The notes beneath the pieces were generated by a model, which worked only from the letters and a program-made list of their open reading frames with translations, was not told the origin of the DNA and made no database searches. Position numbers and translations under genes: made by a program. Below are positions 33,937 through 43,273 of a DNA stretch of 64,000 nucleotides, in pieces; within the stretch, counting starts at the first letter, position 1, and every line of letters begins with the position of its first letter. Origin of the DNA: Rariloculus sp965263005 (GTDB taxonomy: Bacteria > Pseudomonadota > Gammaproteobacteria > Steroidobacterales > Rariloculaceae); contig NZ_OZ253579.1 in the NCBI RefSeq assembly GCF_965263005.1, positions 2,542,001 through 2,606,000 on the forward strand, written 5' to 3'.

Positions 33937-34242
33937 CTAGCCCTTCAGCGAATCCATTTCATCGACGTTGATGCTTCGCGTGTTGCGGAACAGCACGACG
34001 AGGATCGCAAGCCCGATCGCGGCCTCGGCCGCGGCGACCGTCAGAATGAAGAACACGAACACCTGGCCGACCGTATCGCCGAGCAGGCGCGAGAACGCGA
34101 TGAAATTGAAGTTGACAGCCAGCAACATGAGCTCGATGCACATGAGCAGGACAATGACGTTCCTGCGGTTGATGAAGATTCCGGCCACGCTCACGCTAAA
34201 GAGCACGGCCGCCAGAACAAGGTAATGGGCGACGGTGACCAT
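33937..34242 (-). CDS. nuoK: NADH-quinone oxidoreductase subunit K
   Basis: A 101-residue membrane subunit with three helices. The conserved Glu in MCIELMLLAVNFNFIAFS is one of the two buried glutamates of the proton pathway; the second is in AAAEAAIGLAILVVLFR. The ATG at 34242 gives the standard length; an upstream in-frame extension exists but is not conserved in character. Four bases separate it from nuoJ. Confidence 0.95.
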   Translation of the reverse strand: MVTVAHYLVLAAVLFSVSVAGIFINRRNVIVLLMCIELMLLAVNFNFIAFSRLLGDTVGQVFVFFILTVAAAEAAIGLAILVVLFRNTRSINVDEMDSLKG

Positions 34243-34246
34243 CGGT

Positions 34247-34846
34247 TCAGTCCTTGCTCGGCTCCACTTTGACGAGGCGTACGCGGTCGGATCTGCGAAC
34301 GGCGACCTGCTCCGCAATGTTCTGCACCTTGAGGCCGGGGCGGCGGCGCATCGTCAAGGTGATTGCCGCCACGATCGCGAGCAGCAAGATCACGGCGGCG
34401 AGCTCAAACGCGTAGACGTGCTCGGTGTAAAGCACGCTACCGAGCTCCCGCGTGTTGCTGTAGTCCGCCGGGAACGGCTCCGGCGTCGACAGGAACTGCA
34501 ACCCTTCGCTTCTGAACCAGATAACGTGGCCGATCTCGACGGCCACGATCAGAGCCACGAGCCCGCCAATCCAGTAGTACCGCGTGAATCCCTCGCGCAT
34601 GGTCTCGACGTTGATATCGAGCATCATGACCACGAAGAGCAGCAGTACCATGACGGCGCCGACGTAGACCAGCACGAGGACGATCGCCAGGAACTCGGCC
34701 TCCATGAGGAGCCACAGTGCCGCGCTCTGCACAAAGGCGAGCACGAGGAACAACGCCGAGTGCACGGGATTGCGTGACGTGATGACGCCAAGCGCGGCAA
34801 TCAACAGGATTGCCGAGAAAAAACTGAAGAGCACGGTCGGAATCAA
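34247..34846 (-). CDS. nuoJ: NADH-quinone oxidoreductase subunit J
   Basis: A 199-residue membrane subunit with five helices, recognised by ALGVITSRNPVHSALFLVLAFVQSAALWLLMEAEFLAIVLVLVYVGAVMVLLLFVVMMLDI. The TTG at 34846 is proposed because it gives the usual N-terminus shortly before the first helix and agga lies about 13 bases upstream. An ATG at 34897 would add 17 residues and overlap nuoI by 17 bases. Helix 3, with its conserved pi-bulge region, is intact. Confidence 0.93.
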   Translation of the reverse strand: MIPTVLFSFFSAILLIAALGVITSRNPVHSALFLVLAFVQSAALWLLMEAEFLAIVLVLVYVGAVMVLLLFVVMMLDINVETMREGFTRYYWIGGLVALIVAVEIGHVIWFRSEGLQFLSTPEPFPADYSNTRELGSVLYTEHVYAFELAAVILLLAIVAAITLTMRRRPGLKVQNIAEQVAVRRSDRVRLVKVEPSKD

Positions 34847-34880
34847 GGTCTCGTCACTTTCCTGGTTATCGGAGGTCCGC

Positions 34881-35360
34881 TCAACGGAAATCGGCATTCG
34901 CGGACTTGTCCGCGGCGATCATCGCTTCGTACTTGTCCCCTACCGCGAGCAGCTTGTCCTTCGTCATGATGTTCTCGCCGCGGGCTTCCATGTGGTATTC
35001 GTGAATGCGCGTCTCGACGATCGCATCGACCGGGCAGGCCTCCTCGCAGAAGCCGCAGTAGATGCATTTGAATAGATCGATGTCGTAGCGAGATGTCCGC
35101 CTCGTTCCGTCGGGACCGACTTCGGACTCGATCGTGATGGCGAGCGCCGGACAAACGGCCTCGCACAGCTTGCAGGCGATGCACCTTTCCTCGCCGTTCG
35201 GATAGCGGCGCAACGCGTGCAGGCCCCGAAATCTCGGCGACTGGGGCGTCTTCTCCTCCGGATACAGGACCGTGATCTTCCTGGCGAACAGATTCTTCAA
35301 CGTCAGGAGAAGACCCTTCGCAAGCTCGGTCATGAGGAACGTCTTTAGCAGATTCCGCAC
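34881..35360 (-). CDS. nuoI: NADH-quinone oxidoreductase subunit I
   Basis: A 159-residue peripheral subunit carrying two [4Fe-4S] clusters (N6a and N6b) in the electron path to quinone. The two ferredoxin motifs are CIACKLCEAVCPALAI and CIYCGFCEEACPVDAI, each CxxCxxCxxxCP. An N-terminal amphipathic helix anchors it to NuoH. A 171-base gap with a large hairpin separates it from nuoH. Confidence 0.96.
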   Translation of the reverse strand: MRNLLKTFLMTELAKGLLLTLKNLFARKITVLYPEEKTPQSPRFRGLHALRRYPNGEERCIACKLCEAVCPALAITIESEVGPDGTRRTSRYDIDLFKCIYCGFCEEACPVDAIVETRIHEYHMEARGENIMTKDKLLAVGDKYEAMIAADKSANADFR

Positions 35361-35531
35361 ATCGACCTCCTAGCAGTCGGTGCCCAAAGTCCCGCGTCGC
35401 ACCGAGACCGGCGAGGCGCCAGGCCGGCAAGGCGCGAGGAGAGAGAATATCGGGAATATTCGACCGACGAGCAACGCAGACGGCCGGGATGCCTCGTCGG
35501 TCGAATGCAGCGGGACTTTGGCCACGGGCTG
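35361..35531. repeat. Intergenic hairpin element between nuoH and nuoI
   Basis: ATTCGACCGACGAG (35458-35471) and CTCGTCGGTCGAAT (35493-35506) are perfect 14-base inverted arms around a 21-base loop. Just to the left, GAATAT and ATATTC form a second short hairpin, and related words cggcgaggcgc / cggcaaggcgc repeat near 35410-35434. Such imperfectly repeated palindromic blocks resemble dispersed REP-type elements. It interrupts the otherwise tight operon and may affect mRNA processing between the two parts. Confidence 0.55.
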
Positions 35532-36635
35532 CTAGACGCCGCCGGCCGCCCACGGCCCGACCTCGAACGCTGCCATGAAGCCCTCGACCGTAATCCAGAC
35601 GATCGTGACGGGTATGAACACCTTCCAACCCAGCCGCATGATCTGGTCGTATCGATAGCGTGGGAAAGTCGCCCTGAACCAGAGAAAACAGAACATGAAC
35701 ACGGCCATCTTCAACGCAAGCCAACCGAAGCTCGGCGCAGCGAGCCACGTATCGGCGATCCCCGGCACGCCCGCGAACGGCGAAAGCCAACCGCCGAGAA
35801 AGAACGTCGCGGTGAGCACGGTGATCAGAATCATGTTCATGTACTCGGCGAGGAAGAACAGCCCGAAAGCGATGCCCGAGTATTCGACCTGAAAGCCCGC
35901 GACGATTTCCGATTCGCCTTCCGCGACATCGAACGGTGCGCGGTTGGTTTCGGCAACGCCCGAAATGAAAAAGACGAGGAACAGCGGGAACAACGGCCAT
36001 ACGAACCAGCCGAGTACGCTCGTGCCCGCCTGCGCGCGCACGATATCGCCGAGATTCAGGCTGCCGCCGGCCATCAGCACGCCGACAAGCGCGAACCCCA
36101 TCGCGATCTCGTAAGCGACGATCTGTGCCGCACAACGCATCGCACCGAGAAACGCGTACTTCGAGTTCGAAGCCCAACCGGCCAGGATCACGCCGTAGAC
36201 GCCCATCGAGGTCAGCGCAAGGATATAAAGCAGTCCGGCGTTGATGTCCGCGATCACGAACTCCTCGTTCATCGGCACGGCAGCCCAGACCGCGAAAGCC
36301 GGAATCAGAGCGATGATCGGCGCCAGCAGGAACAGGAAGCGGTTTGCCTTGCTCGGAACGACGACTTCCTTGAGCAGCATCTTGAGCAGGTCCGCGAACG
36401 GCTGCAGAACGCCCTTCCAGCCGACGCGATTGGGTCCGATCCGATTTTGTATCCAACCGACGATCTTGCGTTCCCAGTAAACGAAATAGGCGGCGGCGAT
36501 AATCAGCGGAAACAGCACAACGGCGATCTTGAGCAAGGTTACGAGCACATAGCGAACGGGCTCGGGCGACGCCACCCAGATCGCCATGAGCCAAAGCTGC
36601 GAGTCCGCAAGCATGCCCGTCAGCCAATCCATCAT
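35532..36635 (-). CDS. nuoH: NADH-quinone oxidoreductase subunit H
   Basis: A 367-residue membrane subunit with eight helices that forms the quinone chamber with NuoB and NuoD. It is recognised by YWERKIVGWIQNRIGPNRVGWKGVLQPFADLLKMLLKE, SKYAFLGAMRCAAQIVAYEIAMG and the conserved ETNRAPFDVAEGESEIVAGFQVEYSG loop. Its start overlaps the nuoG stop. Confidence 0.97.
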   Translation of the reverse strand: MMDWLTGMLADSQLWLMAIWVASPEPVRYVLVTLLKIAVVLFPLIIAAAYFVYWERKIVGWIQNRIGPNRVGWKGVLQPFADLLKMLLKEVVVPSKANRFLFLLAPIIALIPAFAVWAAVPMNEEFVIADINAGLLYILALTSMGVYGVILAGWASNSKYAFLGAMRCAAQIVAYEIAMGFALVGVLMAGGSLNLGDIVRAQAGTSVLGWFVWPLFPLFLVFFISGVAETNRAPFDVAEGESEIVAGFQVEYSGIAFGLFFLAEYMNMILITVLTATFFLGGWLSPFAGVPGIADTWLAAPSFGWLALKMAVFMFCFLWFRATFPRYRYDQIMRLGWKVFIPVTIVWITVEGFMAAFEVGPWAAGGV

Positions 36636-38842
36636 GGCGCGCTCGCTGCCCGCGGCGCATCGGCTTCGTCCCGAGCGCCTCCCAACACGGTTTGCTGCAA
36701 CGGCTCGGAGCGGCGCACGACGGCGTCAACTCCATAGATCGGAACGTCGATCTGCGCAACGTCGATTGCCGCAGGATCGAGCGCGGCCGTGTAGCTGCCG
36801 GTATAGCCGTTGTCCGGCGGCACGGATTCGCCGAGCTCGCGGCGCAGCGCCTCACACACTTCCTCGGCGCTTCGATAATCGAAATCAGGCACGTCGAGCG
36901 CGTTGCCGAGCACGCGCAGCACGCGCCAACCCGGCCTCGCCTCGCCGAGCGGATCGGCTGCCGCGGCGAAGCTCTGCCACGAGCCCTCCGCGTTGACGTA
37001 AGTGCCTGCCGTCTCGGCGAAAGTTCCGATCGGCAGCAACACGTCCGCGCAGGCCCAAAGCGCGTCGTTGACGTATGCAGTGAAGCAGACCACGGCGTCG
37101 GCGGACTTGAGCGCGTCCTCGGCCAATGCGCCCTCGGCGAGATCCCGGTCCGGCTCGATACCGAACAGCACGTAGGCGCGACGCGGCGAGTTCAGCATGC
37201 CGTGTACGTCGAACCCCGGTGACGCCGCGGCGCTGCCGCCGATGCCGCGGTGCGGCAGACATCCGGCGATCGCGGCGCCGGCCCCGTTGGCGCCCTCGGC
37301 AAGGTAGCCGAGCTGCGCCCCTGTGAGCTGCGCAAGCCCGGCCGCAAGCACGCGAATGTCCGAGAACCGCGGGTGCCGCTGGGCAATGTGGCCGAGCACG
37401 ACGAGAGCGCGTTCCTTGCCGAGCAGGACACGAGCCGCCGCCCGGTGCGCGTCGTCAACCGAAACGCCGGCCACCGCTTCGGCGACACCCTCGGGCAACG
37501 GCCGGCCGAGCTCGTCCCGGGCAGCGGCCAGCACGCCCGCCAACGAGCGTGCAAAGTCCGCGAGCGGCGCCTCGACGAACGCCGCCGACCTGAACCGGTA
37601 CTCGTAGTCCACCGGGTTGACGAATCCCACGTCAGCGCCGCCGAGCGCGGCCTTGCGCGTTCGATGCGCGATGATCGGCACCTCCATGCGCAGGTTCGAC
37701 CCGACGAACAAAATGCCGTCGCGTTCCTCGAGCCCGGCGATCGACGTGCCGAGCCACGGCCACACCGGATCCGCCTGCTGGTCGCGAAAGTCGACTCGGC
37801 GCAGCCGGTGATCGAGGTGTGCGCTGCCGAGATGCGCGGCGATACGCCGCAAAAGATACAGCTCCTCGAGCGTCGAGCTCGGCGACGCCAGAATGCCGAG
37901 GGCGTCGCCTTCGTCAGCCGCGGCCCTGGCGATCGCGCCGGACGCACGCGCAAGCGCTTCCTGCCAGGTCACCTCGACCCACTCCTGATTTCGCCGGATC
38001 ATCGGATTCACGAGACGGTCCTCGGTGTAAACGCCGAAGCAACTGAAGCGGTCCCGATCCGGGATCCACGTCTCGTTGATCGCCTCGTTCTCGCGCGGCA
38101 CGACGCGTTTCAGTTCACCGCGCAGCACGTGGCCGTAGAGGTTCGTTCCGGCGCAGTCGTGCGGCGCGATCATCGGCCGAACCGTCATCTCCCAGGCCCG
38201 CGCACTGAACCGGTATGGCTTGTTGTTCAGCGCGCCGACGGGGCACAAGTCGATGATATTGCCTGACAGCTCGTGGTCGACGCTGTTCTCGATGTACGTG
38301 CCGATTTCCATGTGCTCGCTGCGGCCGACCGCGCCAAGCTCCTGAATGCCGGCGATTTCCTCGCCGAAGCGAATGCACCGCGTGCAGTGGATACAGCGCG
38401 TCATATCGGTCGAGACGAGCGGTCCCAGGTTCTTGTCCGCGACGACGCGCTTTTTCTCCGTGTAGCGCGATACGCCGCGGCCGAAACCAAGCGCCAGATC
38501 CTGCAGTTCGCATTCGCCGCCCTGATCGCAGATCGGACAATCGAGCGGATGGTTGATCAGCAAAAACTCCATCGTGGCTTTCTGCGCCGAGATCGCGCGC
38601 TGCGAGCGCGTAAACACCTTCATGCCTTCGGTGACCGGTGTCGCACAGGCGGGCAGCGGCTTCAGGGCCCGCTCGACTTCCACGAGGCACATACGGCAGT
38701 TCGCCGCAACGGAAAGCTTGCTGTGATAGCAGAATCTCGGCACGTAGATGCCGGACCGGTCGGTGACCTCGATCAACATCTGTCCGGCACGGGCTTCGAC
38801 CAGCTTGCCGTTGATCTCGATGTTGACTTTCTTTTCGTCCAT
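36632..38842 (-). CDS. nuoG: NADH-quinone oxidoreductase subunit G
   Basis: A 736-residue peripheral-arm subunit. The N-terminal [2Fe-2S] ferredoxin domain includes CRMCLVEVERALKPLPACATPV. The His/Cys and double [4Fe-4S] clusters follow (HPLDCPICDQGGECELQD; CIHCTRCIRFGEEIAG). A molybdopterin-oxidoreductase-like fold without cofactor completes it. The ATG at 38842 is preferred because it starts with MDEKKVNIEING, as in the family. Twenty-eight bases separate it from nuoF. Confidence 0.96.
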   Translation of the reverse strand: MDEKKVNIEINGKLVEARAGQMLIEVTDRSGIYVPRFCYHSKLSVAANCRMCLVEVERALKPLPACATPVTEGMKVFTRSQRAISAQKATMEFLLINHPLDCPICDQGGECELQDLALGFGRGVSRYTEKKRVVADKNLGPLVSTDMTRCIHCTRCIRFGEEIAGIQELGAVGRSEHMEIGTYIENSVDHELSGNIIDLCPVGALNNKPYRFSARAWEMTVRPMIAPHDCAGTNLYGHVLRGELKRVVPRENEAINETWIPDRDRFSCFGVYTEDRLVNPMIRRNQEWVEVTWQEALARASGAIARAAADEGDALGILASPSSTLEELYLLRRIAAHLGSAHLDHRLRRVDFRDQQADPVWPWLGTSIAGLEERDGILFVGSNLRMEVPIIAHRTRKAALGGADVGFVNPVDYEYRFRSAAFVEAPLADFARSLAGVLAAARDELGRPLPEGVAEAVAGVSVDDAHRAAARVLLGKERALVVLGHIAQRHPRFSDIRVLAAGLAQLTGAQLGYLAEGANGAGAAIAGCLPHRGIGGSAAASPGFDVHGMLNSPRRAYVLFGIEPDRDLAEGALAEDALKSADAVVCFTAYVNDALWACADVLLPIGTFAETAGTYVNAEGSWQSFAAAADPLGEARPGWRVLRVLGNALDVPDFDYRSAEEVCEALRRELGESVPPDNGYTGSYTAALDPAAIDVAQIDVPIYGVDAVVRRSEPLQQTVLGGARDEADAPRAASAP

Positions 38843-38870
38843 GCTCCGAATCTTTCGCAGGGGCGCCCGG

Positions 38871-40175
38871 TCAGGCTGCAGCGGCCTCGGGAGCCGAAAC
38901 AACGCTCCGACCGCCGTGGTCGATCATGTACTCGAACTCGTGGCGGAAGTGCTTCAGGAAACTCTGCACGGGCCATGCGGCGGCATCGCCGAGCGCGCAA
39001 ATCGTGTGACCTTCGATCTTGTTGGCGACGTCGACGAGCATGTCGAGATCGGCGTGCGCGCCCGAGCCTTCCATGATCCGCACCAGCACCCGATAGAGCC
39101 AGCCCGTCCCCTCCCGGCACGGCGTGCACTGTCCGCATGACTCGGCGTAGTAGAAGCGCGAGATGCGCCGGAGCATGCCGACCATGCAGGTCGTCTCGTC
39201 CATCACGACCACTGCGCCCGTGCCGAGACTCGAGCCCGCTGCCTTGATCGTGTTGAAGTCCATCGTCAGATCCATGATGTTCTCGGCCGGCATGACGGGC
39301 ACGGAGGAACCGCCGGGAATCACGGCCTTGAGCGCCCTGCCGCCGAGCATCCCGCCGGCGATTTCGAGCAGTTCCCTGAACGGAATTCCGAGCGGCAACT
39401 CGTAGTTGCCCGGTTTCTCGACGTGCCCTGAGACTGAAAAGATCGCCGTGCCGCTCGAACCCTCGACGCCGACGTCGACGAACCACTGCCGTCCCTTGAG
39501 GATGATCATCGGAATCGACGCGAGGCTCTGCGTATTGTTGACCGTAGTCGGTGCACCGAACAGGCCGTGCTGCGCCGGAAACGGCGGTTTGAAGCGCGGT
39601 TTGCCGGGTTTGCCCTCGAGCGACTCGAGCAGACCCGTTTCCTCGCCGCAGATGTAAGCGCCGGCACCGACGAAGGTATGGATGTCGATGTCGATCCCGG
39701 AACCCTTGACGTTCTGCCCGAGCCAACCCGCGTCGTAAGCTTCCCGCAATGCCGCCTCGAAACGCGGCACGGGCTCGTCGATGAACTCGCCGCGAATGTA
39801 GTTGTAGGCAACTGTCGCACCCATCGCATAAGCCGATATCGCCATCCCCTCGATCAACGCGTGGGGATTCAGGCGCAGGATCTCCCGATCGTGGCAGGTG
39901 CCGGGCTCGCTTTCGTCGGAATTGCAAACGAGATACTTCTGCATGGGCGCTTCGCGCGGCATGAAGCTGTGCTTCAAGCCCGTCGGAAAGCCCGCCCCGC
40001 CTCGGCCGCGCAGTCCCGAAGCCTTGACCTGCTCGATGATCGCTGCCCGGTCGAGCTCGCCGTCCAGAACCTTCTGCCACGCCCGGTACCCGTCGAGTTC
40101 GAGATAGTTCGCAAGCGACCAGGGTTCGCTTTCGAATCTGCGCGTCGCATAGCAAAGGAGATCGTGTTGCGGCAT
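38871..40175 (-). CDS. nuoF: NADH-quinone oxidoreductase subunit F
   Basis: A 434-residue NADH-binding subunit that carries FMN and [4Fe-4S] cluster N3. The NADH/FMN Gly-rich loops are GLRGRGGAGFPTGLKHS and GAGAYICGEETGLLESLEG, and the cluster motif is SCGQCTPCREG with a later conserved Cys (TICALGDAAAW). The length is standard. It lies 56 bases after nuoE. Confidence 0.97.
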   Translation of the reverse strand: MPQHDLLCYATRRFESEPWSLANYLELDGYRAWQKVLDGELDRAAIIEQVKASGLRGRGGAGFPTGLKHSFMPREAPMQKYLVCNSDESEPGTCHDREILRLNPHALIEGMAISAYAMGATVAYNYIRGEFIDEPVPRFEAALREAYDAGWLGQNVKGSGIDIDIHTFVGAGAYICGEETGLLESLEGKPGKPRFKPPFPAQHGLFGAPTTVNNTQSLASIPMIILKGRQWFVDVGVEGSSGTAIFSVSGHVEKPGNYELPLGIPFRELLEIAGGMLGGRALKAVIPGGSSVPVMPAENIMDLTMDFNTIKAAGSSLGTGAVVVMDETTCMVGMLRRISRFYYAESCGQCTPCREGTGWLYRVLVRIMEGSGAHADLDMLVDVANKIEGHTICALGDAAAWPVQSFLKHFRHEFEYMIDHGGRSVVSAPEAAAA

Positions 40176-40231
40176 GGCTCCGTCGCTACCTCAACTCACC
40201 GGACACTTCGTCATGCGGCATGACCCTATCC

Positions 40232-40732
40232 CTACTCCAATCCGTCGAGCACTTGATCTACCGTCGCCGGCGTCAGGTTCTCGAAGTAGCGGTGGTCCAC
40301 CATCATCATCGGCGCGCCGCAGCACGCGGCGAGGCATTCTTCCTCCTGCTTCAGATAGAACTTGCCGTCGGGCGTGCTCTCGCCCGTCCTGACGCCGAGC
40401 TTGCTCTCGACATGCGCGACGATGTCGTCGGCGCCGCGCAGCATGCACGAGATATTCGTGCACACCGATATGCTGTGCCGTCCGACCGGTTTCGTCTCGA
40501 ACATCGAATAGAACGTCGCAACCTCGTAGACCTGGATCGGCCGCATGTCGAGGTAATCGGCCACGGCGTTCATGAGTTCCGGGGTGAGGTAGCCCCCGTT
40601 CTCGTGCTGCACGGCATGAAGGGCCGCAAGCACCGCCGACTTCTGCCTGCCCTCGGGGAACTTCGCGACCCAGCGGTCGATTTCCTCGCAAACGTGCTCG
40701 GACAGTATTGCGCTTCCGGCTGCCATGCTCAT
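40232..40732 (-). CDS. nuoE: NADH-quinone oxidoreductase subunit E
   Basis: A 166-residue thioredoxin-like subunit with [2Fe-2S] cluster N1a. The four cysteine ligands are visible in VCTNISCMLRGA and EECLAACCGAPMM. The N-terminal helical domain includes VLAALHAVQHENGGYLTPELM. The start ATG overlaps the nuoD stop (ATGA). Confidence 0.96.
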   Translation of the reverse strand: MSMAAGSAILSEHVCEEIDRWVAKFPEGRQKSAVLAALHAVQHENGGYLTPELMNAVADYLDMRPIQVYEVATFYSMFETKPVGRHSISVCTNISCMLRGADDIVAHVESKLGVRTGESTPDGKFYLKQEEECLAACCGAPMMMVDHRYFENLTPATVDQVLDGLE

Positions 40733-41982
40733 CGGTCGATCTCGCCGAATACGATGTCCTGCGTGCCGATGACGGCGACGACGTCGGCCAGCATGTGACC
40801 CTCGACCATTTCGTTCATCGACGCGAGATGCGCAAAGCCCGGCGCACGCACTTTCAGGCGATACGGCTTGTTCGAACCGTCCGAGACGAGATAGACACCG
40901 AACTCACCCTTCGGATGCTCCACGGCCGCGTAGACCTCGCCTTCCGGAACGCAATAGCCCTCGGTGAACAGTTTGAAGTGATGAATCAACGATTCCATGT
41001 CGTCCTTCATCTCGATGCGGCTCGGCGGCGTGATCTTGCGGTCCTCGAGCAGTACGGGGCCGGGATTGTCCCTGAGCCAGTCGATGCACTGCTTGATGAT
41101 CCTGGTCGACTCGCGCATCTCCTCAATCCTGACAAGGTAGCGGTCGTAGCAGTCGCCGTTGACGCCGACGGGAATATCGAAATCCATGCGATCGTACACT
41201 TCGTACGGCTGTGTCTTGCGCAAATCCCAAGGCAGGCCCGAGCCGCGCAGCATCGGCCCGGAAAAGCCGAGCTGCATGGCCCTTTCGAGCGAAACGACCC
41301 CAATATTGACGGTGCGCTGCTTCCAGATCCGGTTGTCGGTCAGCAGCGTCTCGTACTCGTCCACGCGACCGGGAAACCGGTCGGCGAACGCATCGATGAA
41401 GTCGAGAAGCGTTCCTTCGCGAGTCTCATTGAGCCTCGCAAGCTCCTTCTCACTGCGGGTGCCGAACTTCTGGTACTTCGGCATCCGCTCGGGCAGATCG
41501 CCGTACACGCCGCCGGGCCGATAGTACGTCGCGTGCATGCGTGTGCCTGAGACCGCCTCGTAGCAATCCATGAGGTCTTCGCGTTCGCGGAAGCAATACA
41601 GAAACATCGTCATCGCGCCGATATCGAGCCCGTGCGAGCCGAGCCACATCAGGTGGTTCAGGAGCCGCGTGATCTCGTCGAACATCACGCGTATGTACTG
41701 CGCGCGCTCGGGCGGGACGATGCCGAGCAATTTTTCGATGGCGAGCACGTAACCGTGCTCGTTGCACATCATCGATACGTAATCGAGCCGGTCCATGTAC
41801 CCGATCGACTGGTTGTACGGTTTACTCTCGGCCAGCTTCTCGGTCGCTCGATGCAAGAGGCCGATGTGCGGGTCCGCCTTCTGGATGACCTCGCCGTCCA
41901 TTTCGAGCACCAGGCGCAGCACACCGTGGGCGGCCGGATGCTGCGGGCCGAAATTCATCGTGAAATTCTGGATCTCAGGCAT
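40729..41982 (-). CDS. nuoD: NADH-quinone oxidoreductase subunit D
   Basis: A 417-residue 49-kDa-type subunit forming the quinone pocket. It is recognised by FTMNFGPQHPAAHGVLRLVLEMDGE, the quinone-site His in that segment, DRLDYVSMMCNEHGY and PKGEFGVYLVSDGSNKPYRLKVRAPGF. The ATG at 41982 overlaps the nuoC stop by eight bases. NuoC and NuoD are separate proteins, unlike the fused form of enterobacteria. Confidence 0.97.
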   Translation of the reverse strand: MPEIQNFTMNFGPQHPAAHGVLRLVLEMDGEVIQKADPHIGLLHRATEKLAESKPYNQSIGYMDRLDYVSMMCNEHGYVLAIEKLLGIVPPERAQYIRVMFDEITRLLNHLMWLGSHGLDIGAMTMFLYCFREREDLMDCYEAVSGTRMHATYYRPGGVYGDLPERMPKYQKFGTRSEKELARLNETREGTLLDFIDAFADRFPGRVDEYETLLTDNRIWKQRTVNIGVVSLERAMQLGFSGPMLRGSGLPWDLRKTQPYEVYDRMDFDIPVGVNGDCYDRYLVRIEEMRESTRIIKQCIDWLRDNPGPVLLEDRKITPPSRIEMKDDMESLIHHFKLFTEGYCVPEGEVYAAVEHPKGEFGVYLVSDGSNKPYRLKVRAPGFAHLASMNEMVEGHMLADVVAVIGTQDIVFGEIDR

Positions 41983-42709
41983 CGCCGCCATCCTTGAGGC
42001 CGCTTTCGTAACGCGCATCGTCGCGAATCACTTTCGGGACGAGCGTCCGCGGCTCTATGCTGACGGGCTCGTAGACCACCCGCCCCTTCTCGGGGTCGTA
42101 ACGCATTTCGACGTTGCCGATCAGCGGAAAGTCCTTGCGGAACGGATGTCCGATAAATCCGTAGTCGGTCAGGAGGCGCCTGAGATCGGGATGACCGCGA
42201 AACAGGATGCCGAACAGGTCGAAGGCTTCACGCTCGTACCAATCCACCGAAGCCCAGATACCCGTGACCGAATCGAGTATGGGACTCGCGTCGTCCTCAC
42301 AGAAGACCTTGAGTCTCAACCGGTGGTTGTGAGTGATCGAGAGCAAGTGGTAAACGACGGCGAACCTCGCCTGCGGCTCGTATGCCGCGGCCGCCATGTC
42401 GGGTGCTTCATCGGCCTGTCCGGCGGATTGAACCACGCCGCGGCTGTAACCCGTTGCCGTCGCACTCTCGGTGACCCATTCGTCGCGCCCGTAGGAGAAA
42501 TAGTCAACGCCACACAGATCCATGAGCATCTCGAACTTGAGCGCTTCGTCGTCGCGCAGCTCGCGGCAGCATTCGAGCAGCGAACCGGCGCCAACCACGT
42601 AGCTCAGCTCGCCCGGACTGCCCGTCAACCTCGTCAGGCGGCTGCCGAGGCGCGATTCGACCGTCTCAGCGAGTCTCGAATATCGTTCCGTGAGCTGTTT
42701 TGTTGCCAT
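41975..42709 (-). CDS. nuoC: NADH-quinone oxidoreductase subunit C
   Basis: A 244-residue 30-kDa-type subunit. It is recognised by DLCGVDYF, VYHLLSITHNHRLRLKVFCEDDASPILDSVTGIWASVDWYEREAFDLFGILFRGHPDLRRLLTDYGFIGHPFRKDFPLIG. It has an insert near residues 85-115 that is not universal. It is separate from NuoD. Sixty-three bases separate it from nuoB. Confidence 0.96.
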   Translation of the reverse strand: MATKQLTERYSRLAETVESRLGSRLTRLTGSPGELSYVVGAGSLLECCRELRDDEALKFEMLMDLCGVDYFSYGRDEWVTESATATGYSRGVVQSAGQADEAPDMAAAAYEPQARFAVVYHLLSITHNHRLRLKVFCEDDASPILDSVTGIWASVDWYEREAFDLFGILFRGHPDLRRLLTDYGFIGHPFRKDFPLIGNVEMRYDPEKGRVVYEPVSIEPRTLVPKVIRDDARYESGLKDGGDA

Positions 42710-42772
42710 TCAATCGAACACTCGCGCGCTCAAGCGGATCGGTCCGCGGTCCTTGTTACGCGTAGCCTCACT

Positions 42773-43273
42773 CTAACGGGCAATCGTATGCGTGCGCCGG
42801 ATTTTCTGCTGCAGCTGAATGATGCCGAACAGCAATGCTTCGGCCGTTGGCGGACAGCCCGGTACATAGACGTCGACCGGCACGATCCTGTCGCAACCGC
42901 GTACGACCGCGTAGGAATAATGGTAATAGCCGCCGCCGTTGGCGCACGAACCCATGGAAATGACCCATCGCGGCTCCGACATCTGGTCGTAGACCTTTCT
43001 GAGTGCCGGCGCCATCTTGTTCACGAGCGTGCCGGCGACGATCATGACGTCGGATTGTCGCGGGCTCGGCCGGAATATCACGCCGAACCGGTCAAGGTCG
43101 TAGCGCGAGGCGCCCGCGTGCATCATCTCGACCGCGCAACAGGCGAGACCGAAGGTGACGGGCCACAGCGAGCCGGTCCGCGCCCAATTCACCAGGTCGT
43201 CGATCTTCGTAACGACGAACCCGCGCTGCATGACCTCGGGCACGTCAAACGGCGCGTCCTGACTCAATCCCAT
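42773..43273 (-). CDS. nuoB: NADH-quinone oxidoreductase subunit B
   Basis: A 166-residue subunit with the terminal [4Fe-4S] cluster N2. Ligands are the tandem cysteines in FGLACCAVEMMH, plus ISMGSCANGGGYYHYSYAVVRGCDRIVPVDVYVPGCPP. The ATG at 43273 is chosen since it yields the standard N-terminus and overlaps the nuoA stop by ten bases. Confidence 0.96.
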   Translation of the reverse strand: MGLSQDAPFDVPEVMQRGFVVTKIDDLVNWARTGSLWPVTFGLACCAVEMMHAGASRYDLDRFGVIFRPSPRQSDVMIVAGTLVNKMAPALRKVYDQMSEPRWVISMGSCANGGGYYHYSYAVVRGCDRIVPVDVYVPGCPPTAEALLFGIIQLQQKIRRTHTIAR

